Of a DNA stretch of 64,000 nt, positions 61,564-64,000 are shown one piece after another; position 1 is the first letter of the stretch; each line of letters opens with the position of its first letter. The stretch is from an uncultured Veillonella sp. (GTDB lineage: Bacteria; Bacillota; Negativicutes; Veillonellales; Veillonellaceae), in assembly GCF_934230905.1 (NCBI RefSeq), contig NZ_CAKQFJ010000010.1:1-64000 (forward strand). Direction: 5' to 3'. The position numbers and the translations under genes were made by a program. The notes beneath the pieces were generated by a model, which was not told where the DNA came from, did not search any database, and was given only the letters and a program-made list of their open reading frames with translations.

Positions 61564-62571
61564 TTAAGCCTTTACAGTGATTCGTTCACCAGAACGTATG
61601 TTAGTAAATACAAGCTTCATTGCTCGTAGTGCAAATGGTTCTCCAGTAGATTTTGCTCCATACAAAGTATCCCCTACTAAGGGATGCCCTATATGGCTAA
61701 ATGCTACACGAATCTGATGTGTTTTTCCAGTGTATAAGCGAACAGCTACAAGTGTACAAGTTTGATTTCCTAAGTTATGCACAGAATTATCCACAATTTT
61801 AGACTCTTTATCCACATCATTTAATGCTCTGTCCACATTTTCTTGAGGTATATCCACACAATTATATAAGTTATACACAGAGTTATCCACAACTCCATCA
61901 AGATAATGATGTAAAACAATAAAATCAGTCCGTGTTTCCTTTCCTTTTGAGTTCACTTCGTAATGAACACCATCACTACTTCGAGCCATAGGAAATACTA
62001 AAGAATCCTCATTAGCCTCTAAAATCCCCTCAACAATAGCCATATACCATTTTTCAAAAGTGTTATCATCCAACTGCTGTTGATATAAACTTTGAGCTAA
62101 ACCACTTTTCGCAATCACAATACAACCTGTCGTATCACGGTCAAGACGATTCAAAAAACGTACTTTTCTCTTAATACCATGCTCTTTAAAATAGTGAGCA
62201 ATACCATTAGCAAGAGATACTTGGTTCTTTGAGTTTACTGTAATCCCTGCTGGCTTATCCACAATAAGCAAATCATCATCTTCATAAAGAATATGTAAAT
62301 CCATTGTAACTGGTTCATGATCAATCTTTTCCTTAGCCATAGCAATCCAAATTTCATCATCTACAGATACCTCAGTATGTAGTGTTGCTTTGTGACCATT
62401 TACATGGATTAACTTTTCATCAAATAGCTTTACCATCGCTTTTCTTGGATACTTGGTATCCAAAAATGCTCCTAGTGTTACTTTATCTGATGATATCCTA
62501 CTTATCGCTTTTATATCCTGAGCAGAAACGAATAAAAGAATATCATCTGGTCTATGCATTTTTCGTCCCAT
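61564..62571 (-). CDS. RluA-family pseudouridine synthase with an unusual insertion
   Basis: 335 residues. An S4-like N-terminus (MVKLFDEKLIHVNGHKATLHTEVSVDDEIWIAM) precedes the RluA catalytic domain: LLIVDKPAGITVNS, RKVRFLNRLDRDTTGCIVIAKSG (catalytic Asp in HRLDRDTSG-type motif) and RLYTGKTHQIRVAFSHIGHPLVGDTLYG. It converts uridine to pseudouridine in 23S rRNA or tRNA. About 45 residues inserted before the RLYTGKTHQIR strand read VVDNSVYN... and IVDNSVHN... and are the coded form of a DnaA-box array. ATG 62571 overlaps the helicase TGA (TGATG). Confidence 0.92.
   Translation of the reverse strand: MGRKMHRPDDILLFVSAQDIKAISRISSDKVTLGAFLDTKYPRKAMVKLFDEKLIHVNGHKATLHTEVSVDDEIWIAMAKEKIDHEPVTMDLHILYEDDDLLIVDKPAGITVNSKNQVSLANGIAHYFKEHGIKRKVRFLNRLDRDTTGCIVIAKSGLAQSLYQQQLDDNTFEKWYMAIVEGILEANEDSLVFPMARSSDGVHYEVNSKGKETRTDFIVLHHYLDGVVDNSVYNLYNCVDIPQENVDRALNDVDKESKIVDNSVHNLGNQTCTLVAVRLYTGKTHQIRVAFSHIGHPLVGDTLYGAKSTGEPFALRAMKLVFTNIRSGERITVKA
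61775..61891. promoter_or_regulatory. Array of seven DnaA-box-like 9-mers inside the RluA gene
   Basis: All boxes point the same way: TTATGCACA (61775), TTATCCACA (61787), TTATCCACA (61808), CTGTCCACA (61829, two mismatches), ATATCCACA (61850, one mismatch), TTATACACA (61871) and TTATCCACA (61883). Starts are spaced 12, 21, 21, 21, 21 and 12 bp, a symmetric pattern keeping boxes on one DNA face. Five fit TTATNCACA. It resembles a DnaA-titration or datA-like site, or an initiator-controlled element. Confidence 0.65.
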
Positions 62572-64000
62572 CACGTACTCCTTTCTACGAGTTTTGAATC
62601 TCGAGGCATATAATCGAGGAATGCACTTGGAGATGTACCCTGTCCGCGTTGTGATTCATGAGTATAGGTAATAACCAACTCTTGTTTTGGCCGTGTAATG
62701 GCTACATAAAACAAACGTTTTTCCTCATCCTCATTTCCTTCACGTAAGGACATAAAACTAGGAAAAGTACCTTGATTCATTCCTGCTAAGAATACGTGAT
62801 CAAATTCACTCCCCTTTGCCTGATGAACCGTAATAATAGGGATTTTAGATTCTTTAGTCACTTGTTGCGGCTCTCCAGCCGTCAAGGCCGCCAATTGTAA
62901 AATATGATTAAGACGAGCCAATCCCGTTGTGCCTTTATATTCCTTATCTAAAGATTCCATAACTCGGTAAAGCTCGCGTATATGCTCAACCTTAGCCATT
63001 TCACCGTGACTCTTATAATATACTAGTACACCCATTTGATTCATTATATAAGCCAATAAGTCTGTTGGGTTATCAGTATGCATCTTTCTTCGCAAGGTTG
63101 CCATTTGAGACGCAATCGTTGTGAAAGCCGCCTTATATTGATTAATGGCTACCATACGATCCGTCGTTGTGGGCACAATATTTTCACGGACTGCGTAGAT
63201 TAACAATTGGCCTGTAGCGATAATATCATCCATCGCATTATGGGTAGGCGTATGATTAATAGGAAAATATTTTGATAAAAATCCTAACTTATGATTTTCC
63301 AGTGTTGGATAAAACCGTCTAAAGATATCTAACGTATCATATACAGCCTTAAACTTAGGTTCACCCAAGTTATAACGATCTAATTCATGACTAAAAATGC
63401 TAATATCATAATTAACATTATGGCCTACAATAATACGATTCTTAGAAAACTCTTTAAAAGCTTTTAATACAATTTCAGGACTTTCACCATGTTCAGCCAA
63501 ATATGCATCGGTAAAGCCATGAACGAGTTGAGATGTGCCTACCGATTTACCAGGGTTTATAAAACGTTCAAACCGTTCTATTTCATTCCCATCTTTATCA
63601 ATTCGCATCGCTGCAATTTGTATAATCCGGTCCTGTGTTGTATCCGTACCAGTACTCTCCACATCGTATACTACAACCTCTCCCGCCTCAAGGCCAGCTA
63701 CCAATTTAGCATATGGCTCGGATTCAAAAATTGGCATATCCATAAAATCAGTCAATTTTAACCCTACACTACGATTTTTGGGACTTTCAATATCTCTAAT
63801 ACGAGCATCACCAATCCCCGATACATAACGTTTAATAATCCGTTTAGCACTAACCGCATCATTAGGATTCATCAAAAGCTTAAAATATGCCATAACATCC
63901 TTAATTTCCTGACGCCGAAAAAACTTATATTCATCGATAATCATAAATGGACGTCGTTCTGCTTCCGATTTATCTTGATTGTATCGTTCAAATTGTTCAC
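62571..64000 (-). CDS. UvrD/Rep-type helicase with embedded DnaQ-like exonuclease (partial)
   Basis: The frame is open to the right edge; 476 codons are visible. It starts in the helicase 2B/2A region (FFRRQEIKDVMAYFKLLMNPNDAVSAKRIIKRYVSGIG), then holds a DEDD exonuclease domain (VVYDVESTGTDTTQDRIIQIA, IIVGHNVNYDISIFSHEL, HNAMDDIIATGQLL), then returns to helicase motifs (ITVHQAKGSEFDHVFLAGMNQGTFPS, RLFYVAITRPKQELVITY). So an unwinding enzyme carries a built-in 3'-5' nuclease, probably for repair. It is translationally coupled to the RluA gene. Confidence 0.9.
   Translation of the reverse strand, partial: EQFERYNQDKSEAERRPFMIIDEYKFFRRQEIKDVMAYFKLLMNPNDAVSAKRIIKRYVSGIGDARIRDIESPKNRSVGLKLTDFMDMPIFESEPYAKLVAGLEAGEVVVYDVESTGTDTTQDRIIQIAAMRIDKDGNEIERFERFINPGKSVGTSQLVHGFTDAYLAEHGESPEIVLKAFKEFSKNRIIVGHNVNYDISIFSHELDRYNLGEPKFKAVYDTLDIFRRFYPTLENHKLGFLSKYFPINHTPTHNAMDDIIATGQLLIYAVRENIVPTTTDRMVAINQYKAAFTTIASQMATLRRKMHTDNPTDLLAYIMNQMGVLVYYKSHGEMAKVEHIRELYRVMESLDKEYKGTTGLARLNHILQLAALTAGEPQQVTKESKIPIITVHQAKGSEFDHVFLAGMNQGTFPSFMSLREGNEDEEKRLFYVAITRPKQELVITYTHESQRGQGTSPSAFLDYMPRDSKLVERST

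Noticed and set aside
62255..62263. An eighth perfect TTATCCACA in the RluA gene
   Set aside because: It falls in the codons of the conserved IVDKPAG motif, so protein constraint explains it; it is 364 bp from the array.
61560..62600. The DnaA-box array as the chromosome origin
   Set aside because: No dnaA, dnaN or other origin genes are adjacent and no AT-rich unwinding stretch with 13-mers is evident; a titration or regulatory site fits better, though it cannot be excluded here.

Overview
The window looks like chromosomal DNA of a low-GC, anaerobic member of the Negativicutes, most probably Veillonella. This is inferred from a highly codon-biased LDH2-family lactate/malate dehydrogenase beside a lactate permease, an oxygen-dependent ribonucleotide reductase pair, a large 2-hydroxyacyl-CoA dehydratase-type activase and strong Shine-Dalgarno sites throughout. 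I could not compare it with any database.

Region 1 (1 to about 14,850) is the early half of a temperate tailed-phage prophage. The integrase, an ImmA-like peptidase, a membrane protein and a CI-type repressor read rightward. The Cro-like protein, antirepressor, replication/recombination genes (Gp157-like, ERF annealing protein, NinB-like, HNH, replisome organizer, SSB), nucleases, a methyltransferase, dUTPase and a DUF1492/ArpU-like regulator read leftward. Late genes lie beyond the left edge. The control region carries four copies of an 11-bp palindrome (TACT-N3-AGTA) set inside the promoters. About 620 bp left of the ArpU-like gene holds no gene but many long inverted repeats and may be a large structured RNA.

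Region 2 (about 14,960 to 38,150) is host metabolism and transport: a GIY-YIG protein, lipoprotein cyclophilin, HAD phosphatase, BrnQ, a molybdopterin oxidoreductase, the LDH2-type dehydrogenase with lactate permease, an MFS pump, the 1418-residue activase, MetQ, a Nudix-CobT-DUF389 operon, a dicarboxylate symporter, an iron alcohol dehydrogenase and a flavodoxin-like protein.

Region 3 (38,280 to 42,950) holds nrdA and nrdB, each followed by a look-alike structured element, then a rubredoxin-membrane fusion protein.

Region 4 (44,400 to 52,480) is a shikimate/phenylalanine operon: aroF, aroB, aroA, aroC, pheA and an aroE-aroK fusion, with aroD convergent. It is preceded by an unannotated 29-codon leader peptide with a run of Tyr-Phe-Tyr-Trp-Phe-Phe codons and a terminator/antiterminator pair, i.e. 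a ribosome-stalling attenuator.

Region 5 (52,500 to 64,000) has transporters, an Rrf2 regulator, secreted proteins (one split by an apparent frameshift), a cation efflux protein, an RluA-type pseudouridine synthase and a UvrD-type helicase with an embedded DnaQ-like exonuclease. An in-frame insertion in the RluA gene is built from seven DnaA-box-like 9-mers spaced 12-21-21-21-21-12 bp.
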